Shown: positions 16,291 to 26,168, numbered from the stretch's first letter. The stretch is 64,000 nt of DNA from Paenibacillus sp. FSL K6-1096 (GCF_037977055.1 NZ_CP150274.1:434001-498000), one strand, 5' to 3'. Translations and numbers: made by a program. Notes: a model not told the origin generated them from the letters alone.

Positions 16291-17764
16291 ACGCTTTGAG
16301 TGCATTCTCAATGTCCTCCAGGCCGATCAGCACCGCTCCGCCCTGCAGCTCCAGATCAAGCGTATGATTGTGCAGACGGGCCTTCAGACCGCTGACCACA
16401 CCGATCTCGGTGCTGTCCAGGGCGATGCTTAACTGCACCAGTGTGCCCAGCTTATGAACCCACTCCTCGTCGGAAGCCAGCAAAATGTCCTTATGAATCT
16501 GGGACAATTTCTGCTTCCGGCTTTTGGTGCTGTACGAGGCAATGAAGGCGCTAAGAATAAGCTGCCGGTGCGTCAGCCCGCGGATCGGGGAATTCATCAG
16601 CCAGTAATGCGTATGCCGCTTGGACTGGTAATAGTTAATATTGGAGCCGGTCCGGTGCAGCATCACGGCGACATAGATCAGCTTCTCCTGCTCCGCCCGG
16701 TCCCCCTCCGGCCCGAATGCGCCCAGCAGGCTCCGCGCCAGCTTATGGATATGCTCCAGATGGCGCTTCGATGTGCGGATGTCAAAGCGGATAATGGTGT
16801 CCAGACTGTACTCCAGCGCACTGTCCCGCACCGGCTGCTCCGGGTTGAGCAGATCATGCAGCATCCCCTCACGCAGGCCCTCTCCGCTGATCAGTGCCTG
16901 GCTGGCCCCGATGTAATGGTAGACCGTATGAAAAATAATCAGCCCGGATACGATGATATCCGCCCGGCTCTTCGACAGTCCGTCCAGATCCTTGCGCTTC
17001 TCATACGGGGTCGCAGGTAGAACCTCCATAAACCGCTCGATGGTCTCCCCCTCCAGCACGTACCCATGAGAATTAGGCAGGGAATAATCCCGGCTCTTCT
17101 GGTCGAGCTTGCCCAGTGAACGCAGCGTACCGCCAAGCCCGTAGAGCGGCAGGCCTGTCCCCGTTGTCAGCCAGTCATGCTCCACCAGCCTGCCGGTTAC
17201 GTACAGCTGCAGCTTGCGGATCTGCTCCGCGTTCCAGTTGCCGCTCTGGCTGAACATCAGATTGGTGTTGACCGCCCCGAACGGAAAGGAGATGCTGTGC
17301 TGATGCCGCCGCCCGCGGAACAGGGTAATCTCCGTACTGCCGCCCCCGATGTCAATGACGAAGCCATCCTGAACGTCGAACGCATTGATCACCCCGAGGA
17401 AGCCGAAATAAGCCTCCTGATGCCCGCTGACCACTTCGATCCGGACAGACGAAGCCTCGGACAGGTAGCTGATAATCTCCGCCGAGTTCGCGGCATTGCG
17501 GATGGCCGCGGTGGCCCCGGCGCGGATCTGCTCCACCCCGAATTCATCACATATCTGCTTGAACTGGCGGAGGACAGGGACTACCGTGTCCATATCCTTT
17601 TGTTCGAGTCTGCCTTCTTTCGTAATCTTCTCGCTCAGACGGGCAGAGTATTTGCATTCCTTGATGATTTTGTAGCCGCCGGCAGGTGTCGTATCATAGA
17701 TTACCAGCCGGATGGAGTTGGAGCCAATATCGATAATGCCGATCCGGCGCAGATCCTCTCTCAT
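16238..17764 (-). CDS. ppx: Ppx/GppA phosphatase, exopolyphosphatase
   Basis: Hydrolyses terminal phosphate from polyphosphate, and possibly pppGpp. A 508-residue protein of the ASKHA fold with RIGIIDIGSNSIRLVIYD (phosphate 1 loop), VIDIGGGSTEITLF (phosphate 2), FPFGAVNTN, and LYGLGGTLRSL, then a C-terminal HD-like helical part (HIHKLARSLLGAFG.., YVAVMLHRTGSNINY, HRQLILSAFIASYS). The ATG at 17764 is chosen for AAGGAG 9 nt upstream. It faces ppk tail to tail, so synthesis and breakdown of polyphosphate are encoded side by side and the 53-bp overlap would give antisense 3' ends. Confidence 0.92.
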   Translation of the reverse strand: MREDLRRIGIIDIGSNSIRLVIYDTTPAGGYKIIKECKYSARLSEKITKEGRLEQKDMDTVVPVLRQFKQICDEFGVEQIRAGATAAIRNAANSAEIISYLSEASSVRIEVVSGHQEAYFGFLGVINAFDVQDGFVIDIGGGSTEITLFRGRRHQHSISFPFGAVNTNLMFSQSGNWNAEQIRKLQLYVTGRLVEHDWLTTGTGLPLYGLGGTLRSLGKLDQKSRDYSLPNSHGYVLEGETIERFMEVLPATPYEKRKDLDGLSKSRADIIVSGLIIFHTVYHYIGASQALISGEGLREGMLHDLLNPEQPVRDSALEYSLDTIIRFDIRTSKRHLEHIHKLARSLLGAFGPEGDRAEQEKLIYVAVMLHRTGSNINYYQSKRHTHYWLMNSPIRGLTHRQLILSAFIASYSTKSRKQKLSQIHKDILLASDEEWVHKLGTLVQLSIALDSTEIGVVSGLKARLHNHTLDLELQGGAVLIGLEDIENALKAFRNAWSVKVKLGYPSSG

Positions 17765-17833
17765 CTCTGTGCACTCCTTTTCTAGTAGACTGATCATTTG
17801 TATACTATATCACCCATTCTGGGCTCAGCCAAA

Positions 17834-17937
17834 ATAAAATAACCCCATAATGTGGGATTATGGAGCCAGAAAAGCAAAACACCCCCACAAAGTGAAGCTT
17901 TAGCGTAGGCGATGACTCAGGTACTTTGCGGGGACCC
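17834..17937 (-). other. hairpin-rich spacer after the ABC importer operon
   Basis: CCATAAT/ATTATGG pairs around GTGGG near 17839-17860. A long imperfect hairpin has CCCC.CAAAGT (from 17884) with ACTTTG.GGGG (to 17935). On the minus strand it is followed by TGTTTTGCTTTT. It looks like a second terminator in series. Confidence 0.45.
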
Positions 17938-17947
17938 CAAAACAAAC

Positions 17948-17973
17948 AGCCGCTGAAGCAGGCTTCAGCGGCT
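17948..17973 (-). terminator. terminator of the amino-acid ABC importer operon
   Basis: A perfect 11-bp stem, AGCCGCTGAAG with CTTCAGCGGCT, is followed on the minus strand by GTTTGTTTTG, 15 bp after the ATPase stop codon. Confidence 0.88.
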
Positions 17974-17987
17974 ATTGCAGCGCAATC

Positions 17988-18710
17988 TTACAGCACCTTG
18001 CTCAGGAAATCACGGGTACGGGCATGCTTCGGATTGCCGAAAACCTCGGCAGGCGAGCCCTGCTCCACAATGACTCCGCCGTCCATGAACAGAATACGGT
18101 CGCCGACTTCACGGGCGAAGCCCATCTCGTGCGTCACAATGACCATGGTCATGCCGCCCAAGGCCAGCTGCTTCATGACCTCCAGCACCTCCCCGACCAT
18201 CTCGGGATCGAGCGCCGAGGTCGGCTCATCGAACAGCATCACATGCGGCTGCATGGCCAGCGCCCGGGCAATCGCGATCCGCTGCTTCTGGCCGCCGGAG
18301 AGCTGAGCCGGATAGGCATCCCGCTTATCCTCCAGACCAACCGTACGCAGCAGCTCCAGCGCAATCTTCTCTGCTTCCGAGGACTGCTGCTTGCGTACCT
18401 TAATTGGAGCGAGCATGATGTTCTGCAGCACGGATTTGTGCGGGAACAGGTTGAACTGCTGGAATACCATACCCATTTTCTCACGGGTCACGTTAATATC
18501 ATGCTTCTTCGCGGTAATGGATGCTCCCTCGAACTTGATCTCGCCGCCGGTGGGCTGCTCCAGCAGATTCAGGCAGCGCAGCAGGGTGCTTTTGCCCGAT
18601 CCGCTGGGACCGATGACAACCACAACCTCGCCCTTGTGAATGTTCAGATCAATGCCCTTCAGAATCTCCAGCTTGCCGAAGCTCTTGCGCAGGTTCTTAA
18701 CCTCGATCAT
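17988..18710 (-). CDS. polar amino-acid ABC importer, ATP-binding protein
   Basis: The ATPase of a type I importer (GlnQ/ArtM group), 240 residues. Visible: Walker [11 protein letters not shown]-loop [16 protein letters not shown], signature LSGGQKQR, Walker [14 protein letters not shown], and switch H in [15 protein letters not shown]. It overlaps the upstream permease gene by 14 bp, indicating coupled translation. With the permease and binding protein it forms a three-gene importer. The amino acid cannot be fixed by reading; glutamine, arginine, cystine and others use this fold. Confidence 0.93.
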   Translation of the reverse strand: MIEVKNLRKSFGKLEILKGIDLNIHKGEVVVVIGPSGSGKSTLLRCLNLLEQPTGGEIKFEGASITAKKHDINVTREKMGMVFQQFNLFPHKSVLQNIMLAPIKVRKQQSSEAEKIALELLRTVGLEDKRDAYPAQLSGGQKQRIAIARALAMQPHVMLFDEPTSALDPEMVGEVLEVMKQLALGGMTMVIVTHEMGFAREVGDRILFMDGGVIVEQGSPAEVFGNPKHARTRDFLSKVL

Positions 18711-19356
18711 CGGTATTCAGCCTCCGTTCCAATATGCCCAGCAGCTTCGATAAGGTGAAGGTCAGTACGAAATACATGACAGCAATCACCACCAGCGGAC
18801 TGAGTCCTTCATAAGTAATCGTGGTGATCGTTCTGGCCTCAAACAGCAGATCGGCAACACCGATCATCGAAACGATGGACGACTCCTTGATAATCGTAAT
18901 GAATTCGTTCCCGATTGCCGGGAGTACGTTCTTCAGCGCCTGCGGCAGAATGATGTAGCGCATGGTCATCCCCTGCTTCATGCCAAGCGAACGCGCCGCC
19001 TCCATCTGTCCGCGGTCCACCCCTTGAATCCCGGCGCGGAAGATCTCCGCCAGATAGGCCGAGCTGTTAATCGTAAGCGTGATTGCACCCGACTGGATCG
19101 GGGTCAGGGAGATGCCGAACTCCGGCAAGCCGTAATGGATCAGGAACAGCTGCACCAGCATCGGCGTCCCGCGTAAGAATTCCACCCAGGCGGTGGCGAT
19201 GAAGCGCAGAATTCTCCACTTCGACATCCGCAGCAGCGAGATCACAATCCCCAGCACGAAGCCGAAGAATACCCCCATCACGGCAAGCAGCAGGGTATAC
19301 TGCAGACCGGATAAGAAGAAATTACGGTATTCATAAGCGATATCAAATACACTCAT
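18697..19356 (-). CDS. polar amino-acid ABC importer, permease
   Basis: A HisM/GlnP-type membrane subunit of 219 residues with about five transmembrane segments ([19 protein letters not shown] near the N-terminus, [18 protein letters not shown] at the end). The coupling EAA-like loop is [35 protein letters not shown]. The early [22 protein letters not shown] is typical of the family. One permease gene suggests a homodimer. It lies 137 bp downstream of the binding-protein gene, separated by a terminator-like hairpin. Confidence 0.93.
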   Translation of the reverse strand: MSVFDIAYEYRNFFLSGLQYTLLLAVMGVFFGFVLGIVISLLRMSKWRILRFIATAWVEFLRGTPMLVQLFLIHYGLPEFGISLTPIQSGAITLTINSSAYLAEIFRAGIQGVDRGQMEAARSLGMKQGMTMRYIILPQALKNVLPAIGNEFITIIKESSIVSMIGVADLLFEARTITTITYEGLSPLVVIAVMYFVLTFTLSKLLGILERRLNTDDRG

Positions 19357-19431
19357 TAACTACTACCCTCCTCTACTCAAAAAAATAGAAAACAGCGGAT
19401 CACCGCCATTTTCCCAAAAAAGAAACCAGCT

Positions 19432-19449
19432 CCCGCAGTTGCCTGCGGG
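19432..19449 (-). terminator. hairpin between binding-protein and permease genes
   Basis: CCCGCAG-TTGC-CTGCGGG, followed on the minus strand by TTTCTTTTTT. It is positioned to stop most transcripts after the binding-protein gene, a common way to make more binding protein than permease. Confidence 0.75.
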
Positions 19450-19493
19450 CCTGTGTCCATTCTGCTAACCGGTTGGTTCTGTGATGCCGCGTC

Positions 19494-20315
19494 TTATTTG
19501 CTCTCGGCCAGCTCGCTGGCTGCCGTTACGAACTCATCGATCTTGCCTTCGCTGTTCAGGCGGCTAAGCGTCTTATTCACTTGATCCAGCAGCTCGTTAT
19601 TGCCCTTCTTCACGCCGATAACATAGCCGTCATCTTCCACTTCAGGCTTGGCATCGGTAATGACCAGGCCTTTGACGTTCTTGACGAAGGACTTGGCAAC
19701 CGGCCCTTCCATAATAGAAGCGTCAACGCGGTTGGACTGCAGCTGCAGGACGATCTCGGAGATTTTGCTGAGGGAAGTGAGCTTTGCGCCTTCAATGCCC
19801 TTGGCGATATCTTCCTGGATCGAACCGGTCTGAATGCCGATCTTGGCCCCCTTCAGCGAGTCCATCGTTGCGAATTTGTCTTTGTCCGCTTCACGGACCA
19901 CTACGGCCTGCTCAGCCTTGTAGTAAATCTCGGACAACCCGACGGCTTCCGCACGTTCCGGTGTCGGGCTAAGGCCCGAGATCACCATGTCAATCCGTCC
20001 GCTGGACAGCTCATTCAGCAGAGAGTCGAACGGAAGATCCTTGATCTCCAGCTCCTGGCCCAGATCAGCGGCGATCTCCTTGGCAATCTCAATGTCGAAG
20101 CCGACAATCGTATCCTGGCCGTCCACCATCTTGTGGAATTCATATGGCGGGAAATCCGCGCTTGTGCCCATGATCAGCTTCTTAGCTGCTGGCGCATTGG
20201 TGGCCGCGGCATCGCCGCTGGCAGCTGTGTTGTTCTTATCGTTATTGGAGCCGCATCCGGCCAGTAGTCCCGCTGCCAGCAGCAGCCCCATCGAAAGTTT
20301 AGCCCATTTGTTCAT
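19494..20315 (-). CDS. amino-acid ABC importer substrate-binding lipoprotein
   Basis: A 273-residue lipoprotein: signal MNKWAKLSMGLLLAAGLLAGC with the lipobox LAGC, an Asn/Ala-rich linker, then the SBP_bac_3 fold: MGTSADFPPYEFHK, GFDIEIAKEIAADLG, LLNELSSGRIDMVISGLSPTPERAEAVGLSEIYY, KGAKIGIQTGSIQE, QLQSNRVDASIMEG and VIGVKKGNNELLDQVNKTL. It captures the amino acid outside the membrane and delivers it to the downstream permease and ATPase. First gene of the operon, with a clear sigma-A promoter upstream. Confidence 0.94.
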   Translation of the reverse strand: MNKWAKLSMGLLLAAGLLAGCGSNNDKNNTAASGDAAATNAPAAKKLIMGTSADFPPYEFHKMVDGQDTIVGFDIEIAKEIAADLGQELEIKDLPFDSLLNELSSGRIDMVISGLSPTPERAEAVGLSEIYYKAEQAVVVREADKDKFATMDSLKGAKIGIQTGSIQEDIAKGIEGAKLTSLSKISEIVLQLQSNRVDASIMEGPVAKSFVKNVKGLVITDAKPEVEDDGYVIGVKKGNNELLDQVNKTLSRLNSEGKIDEFVTAASELAESK

Positions 20316-20375
20316 TAGTTTCTTTCTCTCCTGTTCATATTATGTTCTGTTTCTGTTCGTCCCTTTGACCGACTT

Positions 20376-20404
20376 ATTATAAATCACATCGTATGAATAT
20401 GCAA
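20376..20404 (-). promoter_or_regulatory. sigma-A promoter of the amino-acid ABC importer
   Basis: On the minus strand, TTGCAT (20404-20399), a 17-bp spacer, then TATAAT (20381-20376). The distance to the ATG at 20315 is about 55 nt, giving a short 5' leader with AGGAGAG. Confidence 0.8.
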
Positions 20405-20574
20405 AGACGAATTTGTGACAAATCCTGTTAATGCCAAACCTCCTTTTGCACATCCTATGAAAAGAGGTATATAATACTATCTACTATAGATTATCCCCAT
20501 ATCCCGCCGGAACCATCCACAGATTGCCTATAGCGGAATTCCGCAAAATCACCCAACTTACAGGAGGTGCTGTC

Positions 20575-22359
20575 ATGCTGCTGGAAGCGATGTACCATGT
20601 TCCCCGTGACAAATGGGCTTACGCCTACGATGCCCAGACGATCCATCTGCGGGTGCGCACCAAGCGTGATGATGTGGACTATGTTGTTGCCCTCACCGGC
20701 GACAAATATGATTGGCAGCATACCGCTTATGACATTGTTATGGAAAAGGCTGCCTCCGACGATAAATTCGACTACTGGGAAGCGGCAGTCCGGCCGAAAT
20801 ACAAGCGCCTCAGCTATACTTTCCGGGTCAGCAAGGGAATGGAAACCGTGTATCTGCTGGATAACGGCATCCGCTCCGAGTGTCCGCTCCCGCCCAATCA
20901 TTACTACGAATTCCCTTACATCCACGGAATTGACCTGTTCAAGGTCCCGGCCTGGGCCAAGGAAGCGGTATTCTACCAGATTATGACCGAGCGGTTCGCG
21001 AATGGCGACTCCTCGCTCAACCCTGAAGGTACTGAGCCCTGGGGCGGAGTGCCGAAGCTGGATAATTTCTTCGGAGGCGATCTTCAGGGGGTGCTGGACC
21101 ATCTGGAGGATCTGCAAGACCTCGGCATCAACGCGATCTACTTCACTCCCCTGTTCGTCTCCCCCTCCAACCATAAATATGACATCGTGGATTACAAAAG
21201 AGTCGACCCGCATTTCGGCGATAATGATCTGCTCAAAAAGGTCGTCGAGGAATGCCACAGACGCGGTATCCGCGTCATGCTGGACGCCGTTTTCAACCAT
21301 TGCAGCGATCAATTCCCTCCGTTTCAGGATGTGCTGGAGAAGGGCGAATACTCGGTCTACCGCGACTGGTTCCACATGAATTCGTCATATCCGGCCGGGG
21401 TGGTTGACGGCATTCCCACTTATGATACGTTCGGCTTCTATGGAAATATGCCAAAATTTAACACTGCCAACCATGAAGTCAAGTCCTATTTGCTGGAGGT
21501 GGCCGAATACTGGATTAAGGAGATCAAGGTGGACGGCTGGCGGCTGGATGTGGCCAATGAGGTGGATCATCACTTCTGGCGCGATTTCCGCAAGGTGGTC
21601 AAGGCGGCGAACCCGGATGCGTACATCGTCGGAGAGGTGTGGAGCGACTCCCTGACCTGGCTGCTCGGCGATCAGTTCGATTCGGTGATGAACTACCCGT
21701 TCTCGGGAACGGTGCTGGAATTCTTCAACGGCGGAATGGACGGCATCACCTTCGGCCAGCGGATCGGCGGCCTGCTTATGCGGTATCCGCAGCAGACAAA
21801 TGAGGTGGTCTTCAATCTGCTCGGCAGCCACGACACACCGCGCCTGCTGACCGTACTGGGGGAAGACAAGCGAAAATTGAAGCTGGCCGTAGTCTTCCTG
21901 TTCACCTTCATGGGCACCCCCTGCATCTATTACGGGGATGAGATCGGCCTGACCGGCCATGAGGACCCGGACTGCCGCAAATGCATGGAATGGGATGAAG
22001 CGAAGCAGGACCGCGAGCTGTATGACTTTTACCGGATGATGATTGCGCTGCGTAAGGATCATAATGCGCTGCGGGAAGGCCGCTTCCGCATTCTCCGGGC
22101 CTGTGAGAACGACCCTTGCATCGTATATGAACGTGCGGATGAGCGGATTCACTTCACCGTCTGGATGAATAATTCGCCGCAACCCTGCACGCTCAGCCAC
22201 CCGATGGAGACCAGCGACTGGCTGGATGCGCTGACCGGTGAAGCGGTCATCCCTGAACAGGGAATGATGAACGTTGCGCTGGAGCCTTACGGTTACCGGA
22301 TTCTATACCGTCATATTGTAGAGGAGAGAGCTTATGAAGGAACGGGAACAGAGAATTGA
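20575..22359 (+). CDS. GH13 neopullulanase / cyclomaltodextrinase-like alpha-glucosidase
   Basis: Hydrolyses alpha-glucans such as pullulan, cyclodextrins or maltodextrins. The 594-residue length fits family GH13_20. An N-terminal CBM34-like beta domain (LLEAMYHVPRDKWAYAYDAQTIHLRVRTK) precedes the barrel starting WAKEAVFYQIMTERFANGD. Catalytic residues: nucleophile D325 (GWRLDVANEVDHHFW), acid/base E354 (IVGEVW), and D420 (LGSHDTPR). The subgroup motif reads MPKFN (292-296; MPKLN in family members). No signal peptide, so it is intracellular. AGGAGGTG lies 6 nt before the ATG at 20575. It lies upstream of the glycogen genes, suggesting a role in maltodextrin turnover. Confidence 0.9.
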   Translation: MLLEAMYHVPRDKWAYAYDAQTIHLRVRTKRDDVDYVVALTGDKYDWQHTAYDIVMEKAASDDKFDYWEAAVRPKYKRLSYTFRVSKGMETVYLLDNGIRSECPLPPNHYYEFPYIHGIDLFKVPAWAKEAVFYQIMTERFANGDSSLNPEGTEPWGGVPKLDNFFGGDLQGVLDHLEDLQDLGINAIYFTPLFVSPSNHKYDIVDYKRVDPHFGDNDLLKKVVEECHRRGIRVMLDAVFNHCSDQFPPFQDVLEKGEYSVYRDWFHMNSSYPAGVVDGIPTYDTFGFYGNMPKFNTANHEVKSYLLEVAEYWIKEIKVDGWRLDVANEVDHHFWRDFRKVVKAANPDAYIVGEVWSDSLTWLLGDQFDSVMNYPFSGTVLEFFNGGMDGITFGQRIGGLLMRYPQQTNEVVFNLLGSHDTPRLLTVLGEDKRKLKLAVVFLFTFMGTPCIYYGDEIGLTGHEDPDCRKCMEWDEAKQDRELYDFYRMMIALRKDHNALREGRFRILRACENDPCIVYERADERIHFTVWMNNSPQPCTLSHPMETSDWLDALTGEAVIPEQGMMNVALEPYGYRILYRHIVEERAYEGTGTEN

Positions 22360-22705
22360 ACAATACTTCAACTCCTGGATTAACAAGGAAATTTCCACTC
22401 TAAGAACCATCTTCGCCCCAGACATTCTATACTCCGAAAGCTATGGACCTGAATATCACGGCATAGCCATCGTGGAGCAGTGGTTTAAGGATTGGACTTC
22501 ACGGGGTACGGTACTGCAATGGACGATCAAGCAATTCATCCATCAGGGCAATATGACAGTGGTCGAATGGTACTTCAAGTACGAGCATGATGGGACGGCC
22601 GATGCTTTTGACGGTGTATCCCTGATCGAATTCAATGCGGAGAACCTGATTGTTAGTCTAAAAGAATTTCAGTCGAAGCTCCCGCATTACTATCCCTATA
22701 CTTGA
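22334..22705 (+). CDS. NTF2-like / SnoaL-type small protein
   Basis: A protein of 123 residues with the cone-shaped NTF2 fold pattern: REQRIEQYFNSWINKEISTLRTIFAPDILYSES, then GIAIVEQWFKDWTSRGTVLQWTI and MTVVEWYFKYEHDGTADAFDGVSLIEFNAENLIVSLKEFQSK. Such proteins may be enzymes or ligand binders; nothing in the sequence fixes which. Its start lies 26 bp inside the amylase gene, so it is translated from the same message. GAGGAGAG precedes the ATG. Whether it acts with the amylase is unknown. Confidence 0.8.
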   Translation: MKEREQRIEQYFNSWINKEISTLRTIFAPDILYSESYGPEYHGIAIVEQWFKDWTSRGTVLQWTIKQFIHQGNMTVVEWYFKYEHDGTADAFDGVSLIEFNAENLIVSLKEFQSKLPHYYPYT

Positions 22706-22727
22706 CGTTACTTTCACAATATACAGC

Positions 22728-22770
22728 AAACAGGCATTCCACCCATCATCAGATCGGGGAATGCCTGTTT
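22728..22770. terminator. bidirectional terminator
   Basis: AAACAGGCATTCC pairs perfectly over 13 bp with GGAATGCCTGTTT. It lies between the convergent NTF2-like gene and glgA. Confidence 0.88.
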
Positions 22771-22781
22771 CGTATGCAGCG

Positions 22782-24218
22782 TTACTCTGCGGCGTTAGCT
22801 GTAATTTTGTTGTAAATGTCGATATACTGCTGTGCGGATACATTCCAGCTGTAGTCGCCGGAGAAAGCGTTTTTGGTTACTTTTTTCCAGTGCTCCGGCT
22901 TGTGGTAGAACGATACGGCGCGGCGGAGCGTATGCATCATATCATGGGCGTTGTAGTCCTTGAACGTGAAGCCGTTGCCCTCGCCGGTAAATTCGTTATA
23001 GGCCTTAACGGTATCGTTCAGCCCGCCGGTCTCCCGGACCACCGGAATGCTGCCGTAACGCAGCGCCAATAGCTGGCTGATGCCGCAGGGCTCGAACTTG
23101 GACGGCATCAGGAAGATGTCGCTTGCGGCGTAGATTTTGCGGGATAAGGCATCATTGAACAGAATCTGCGAGCTCAGCTTAGTCGGGTAACGCCATTGCG
23201 CCTCACGGAACCAGCGCTCGTAAGTCTCATCCCCGGTGCCGAGCAGGACAAACTGAATGTCATCGTAATACAGGATTTCGTCCAACACGCGGGTGAGCAG
23301 ATCCAGCCCTTTGGAGTCGACCAGCCGTGTAACCATAGCTACCATTGGAACGTAAGGTGCCACCGGCAGACCAAGCTCCTGCTGAAGACCCAGCTTGTTC
23401 TCGGCTTTTTTGGCCAGATTGGAGCGGTACTTGGTGAAAATAGACGGGTCATTCGACGGATTATAGCTCTTGGTGTCAATTCCGTTCACAATGCCGCTCA
23501 GCGACTCTGAGCGTGAAGCCAGCAGCCCATCCAGGCCATAGCCGTAATACGGGGTGCGGATCTCGTCGGCATAGGTCGGGCTGACGGTTGTCACATGGTC
23601 ACTGTAGACAATCCCGCCCTTCATGTAATTGATGTTGCCATAATACTCGACGCCAAGGAAATAGCTGTCGTCCAGACCGAGCAGCTCACCAAGCACCTCA
23701 TACGGGAAGACGCCCTGATACAGGAGATTATGTATCGTGAACACCGTACGCATCTCACTGTAGAACGGATTATGGCGGTAATGCGCCTGCAGCAGGAGCG
23801 GAATGACCGCCGCGTGCCAGTCATGGCAATGCACCACATCCGGCTGGAACGAAATCGCCGGCAGGCATTCCAGTACCGCCCGGTTGAAGAAGGCGAACCG
23901 TTCGCCGTCATCCATATAGCCGTAAATGCCGTCACGCCCGAAGTAATATTCATTATCGATGAAGTATACCGGTATGCCGTCGAGTACGATGCGTTCAATT
24001 CCGCAATACTGGTTGCGCCAGCCTACCGGCACCTCCGTCACAGCGATATGCTCCATCTGGGATACATACTTTTCTTTGATTCCCTTGTACTTGGGCAGAA
24101 TGACCCGGACATCGACTCCGGCGGCTTTGAGCGCCTTCGGCAGTGCGCCGATGACATCCGCCAGCCCGCCTGTTTTGATGAACGGATCGCCCTCCGCTGC
24201 GGCAAACAAGACTTTCAT
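22782..24218 (-). CDS. glgA: glycogen synthase (ADP-glucose)
   Basis: Adds glucose from ADP-glucose to glycogen. A GT5 enzyme of 478 residues with the N-terminal KVLFAAAEGDPFIKTGGLADVIGALPKAL (K-x-G-G-L binding motif), VVHCHDWHAAVIPLLL, VFTIHNLLYQG, VNGIDTKSYNPSND, MVTRLVDSKGLDLL, DIFLMPSKFEPCGISQLLALRYGSIPVVRETGGLNDTV (the C-terminal E-x7-E type motif). The ATG at 24218 follows AAGGGGG. It is 30 bp downstream of glgB, in one operon; glgC is divergent upstream. Confidence 0.95.
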   Translation of the reverse strand: MKVLFAAAEGDPFIKTGGLADVIGALPKALKAAGVDVRVILPKYKGIKEKYVSQMEHIAVTEVPVGWRNQYCGIERIVLDGIPVYFIDNEYYFGRDGIYGYMDDGERFAFFNRAVLECLPAISFQPDVVHCHDWHAAVIPLLLQAHYRHNPFYSEMRTVFTIHNLLYQGVFPYEVLGELLGLDDSYFLGVEYYGNINYMKGGIVYSDHVTTVSPTYADEIRTPYYGYGLDGLLASRSESLSGIVNGIDTKSYNPSNDPSIFTKYRSNLAKKAENKLGLQQELGLPVAPYVPMVAMVTRLVDSKGLDLLTRVLDEILYYDDIQFVLLGTGDETYERWFREAQWRYPTKLSSQILFNDALSRKIYAASDIFLMPSKFEPCGISQLLALRYGSIPVVRETGGLNDTVKAYNEFTGEGNGFTFKDYNAHDMMHTLRRAVSFYHKPEHWKKVTKNAFSGDYSWNVSAQQYIDIYNKITANAAE

Positions 24219-24248
24219 ACCGTTGTCCCCCTTCAATAAATAATTGAT

Positions 24249-26168
24249 TTATTTCACGGACTTGCGTCCCGACTTCTTAAGCACTATGAAGCCAAGCGGC
24301 GGCAGGGTGAGCTCCACGCTGTTCTCCTGGTTATGCCACGGTGTCTTTGTGCTCTTAACCGGTCCGTTATGGATACCTGAGCCGCCGTACTCCACGCTCT
24401 CTGAGCTGAACAGCTCCTCGTATGTGCCCGGGCGCGGCACACCGATCCGGTAGTCCCGGCGCTCCACCGGCTGGAAGTTAATTAGGATGAGCAGCGTATC
24501 GACCGGCCGCTTCCCGCGGCGGATATAGGATACCACACTCTGGCCGCTGTCATCGGCATCAATCCACTGGTAGCCCTCCATGTCATGATCCAGCTCCCAC
24601 AGGGCTTTCTCACTGAGGTACAGCTTGTTGAGCGCAGCCGTATAGGCCAGCATCCGCCGGTGGCTCTCATAATCCAGCAGCAGCCAGTCCAGCTGCTCCT
24701 GATCCTTCCACTCGATGAATTGCCCGAACTCTCCTCCCATGAACAGCAGCTTTTTACCCGGATGACTGATCTGGTACCCGAGCAGCACCCGCAGACCGGC
24801 AAATTTCTGCTCGTAGGACCCCGGCATTTTGTCAAGCAGGGACTTCTTACCGTGAACGACCTCATCATGGGACAGCGGCAGCGTATAATTCTCGGAATAG
24901 GCATAGCAGATCGGGAAGGTCAACAGATTATGATGGTAAGGGCGTGCCCCGAAATCATGTTCTATGTAGCCCAAGGTGTCATTCATCCAGCCCATATTCC
25001 ATTTGTAATTGAAGCCCAGGCCCCCTTCATGCACCGGTGCGGTTACGCCCGGCCAGGCGCTGGATTCCTCAGCCATCATCAGCGCTCTAGGATAATACTG
25101 GAAGACTGTCTGGTTGAGCTGCTGAATGAAGCGGATGGCTTCCAGATTCTCCAGCCCGCCGTTCTTATTGGTTCTGAACTGGTGATGCTCCTTCTCGAAA
25201 TCCAGCCGCAGCATACTGGTCACCGCATCGACCCTCATGCCGTCGATATGGAATTTCTCGAACCAGAACAGAGCGTTGGAGATCAGAAACGATGAAATCT
25301 CCGGCTTACTGAAATCGAACGACAACGTGCCCCAGCCCGGCTTCTCGGCCAGCATCGGGTCGGCATACTCATACAGCGGCGAGCCGTCGAACATTCGGAG
25401 GCCGTGGGCATCCTTGGCGAAATGGGCCGGTACCCAATCAAGAATCACACCGATGCCGGCCTGATGAAGCTGGTCGATCAGGTACATCAGCTCCTTCGGC
25501 TCCCCGAAGCGGCTGGTTGCCGCATAATAGCCTGTTCCCTGGTATCCCCAGGACAGATCGTAAGGATGCTCCGCGAGCGGCATGAACTCCACATGGGTAT
25601 AGTTCATTTCAGTCAGATAAGGGATCAGCAGGCTGCTTATTTCTCTATAGGTATAGAGTTCGCCGTCTTCCTTCTGCCGCCAGGTGCCCAGGTGCATCTC
25701 ATAGATGTTAACCGGGGACTGGTACGGCCCTCTGCTCTTGCGGCGCCACGCCGCGTCTCCCCACCGGTATCCATCGAGATCCGCTACAACGGATGCGGTG
25801 GCCGGACGTACTTCTGCCTGAAAGGCATAGGGGTCTGCTTTGAGGAAGCTTGTACCATCTGCCCCTATAATCCTGTATTTGTAAAAAGTTCCCGGCTGAA
25901 TGCCCGGAAAAAAACGACTCCAAATTCCCGAATCGGGTATCTTATATAACGTGTCAAGATCCGTTGTTCCATCCCAGCTGTTATGATCACCAGCCAGTCC
26001 TACATATGCCGCATGAGGAGCCCACACGGTAAAGCGAACGCCCTCCTGCCCTTCCTGGACGGCAATATGCGCGCCAAGCATCGTATAGCTGCGATAATTC
26101 GTGCCCTCATGGAACAGATAAATATCTTCAGCGGACGGGAGGTTAATTGTTTTTGCAGATTCGGCCAA
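24249..26168 (-). CDS. glgB: 1,4-alpha-glucan branching enzyme
   Basis: Makes alpha-1,6 branches in glycogen. The 639-residue GH13_9 enzyme has an N-terminal CBM48 (VRFTVWAPHAAYVGLAGDHNSWDG), the barrel entry VNIYEMHLGTWR, GVILDWVPAHFAKDAHGL, nucleophile D in FHIDGMRVDAVTSML, acid E in MAEESSAWPGVT, and LPLSHDEVVHGKKSLLDKMPG, then LLFMGGEFGQFIEW. The TTG start at 26168 has AAGGTGG 7-8 nt upstream. Head gene of the glgB-glgA pair, divergent from glgC across 216 bp. Confidence 0.95.
   Translation of the reverse strand: MAESAKTINLPSAEDIYLFHEGTNYRSYTMLGAHIAVQEGQEGVRFTVWAPHAAYVGLAGDHNSWDGTTDLDTLYKIPDSGIWSRFFPGIQPGTFYKYRIIGADGTSFLKADPYAFQAEVRPATASVVADLDGYRWGDAAWRRKSRGPYQSPVNIYEMHLGTWRQKEDGELYTYREISSLLIPYLTEMNYTHVEFMPLAEHPYDLSWGYQGTGYYAATSRFGEPKELMYLIDQLHQAGIGVILDWVPAHFAKDAHGLRMFDGSPLYEYADPMLAEKPGWGTLSFDFSKPEISSFLISNALFWFEKFHIDGMRVDAVTSMLRLDFEKEHHQFRTNKNGGLENLEAIRFIQQLNQTVFQYYPRALMMAEESSAWPGVTAPVHEGGLGFNYKWNMGWMNDTLGYIEHDFGARPYHHNLLTFPICYAYSENYTLPLSHDEVVHGKKSLLDKMPGSYEQKFAGLRVLLGYQISHPGKKLLFMGGEFGQFIEWKDQEQLDWLLLDYESHRRMLAYTAALNKLYLSEKALWELDHDMEGYQWIDADDSGQSVVSYIRRGKRPVDTLLILINFQPVERRDYRIGVPRPGTYEELFSSESVEYGGSGIHNGPVKSTKTPWHNQENSVELTLPPLGFIVLKKSGRKSVK

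Noticed and set aside
17884..17937. Long imperfect hairpin after the ABC importer operon as a small RNA gene.
   Set aside because: It is better explained as a second terminator; no promoter was seen and the stem is imperfect.
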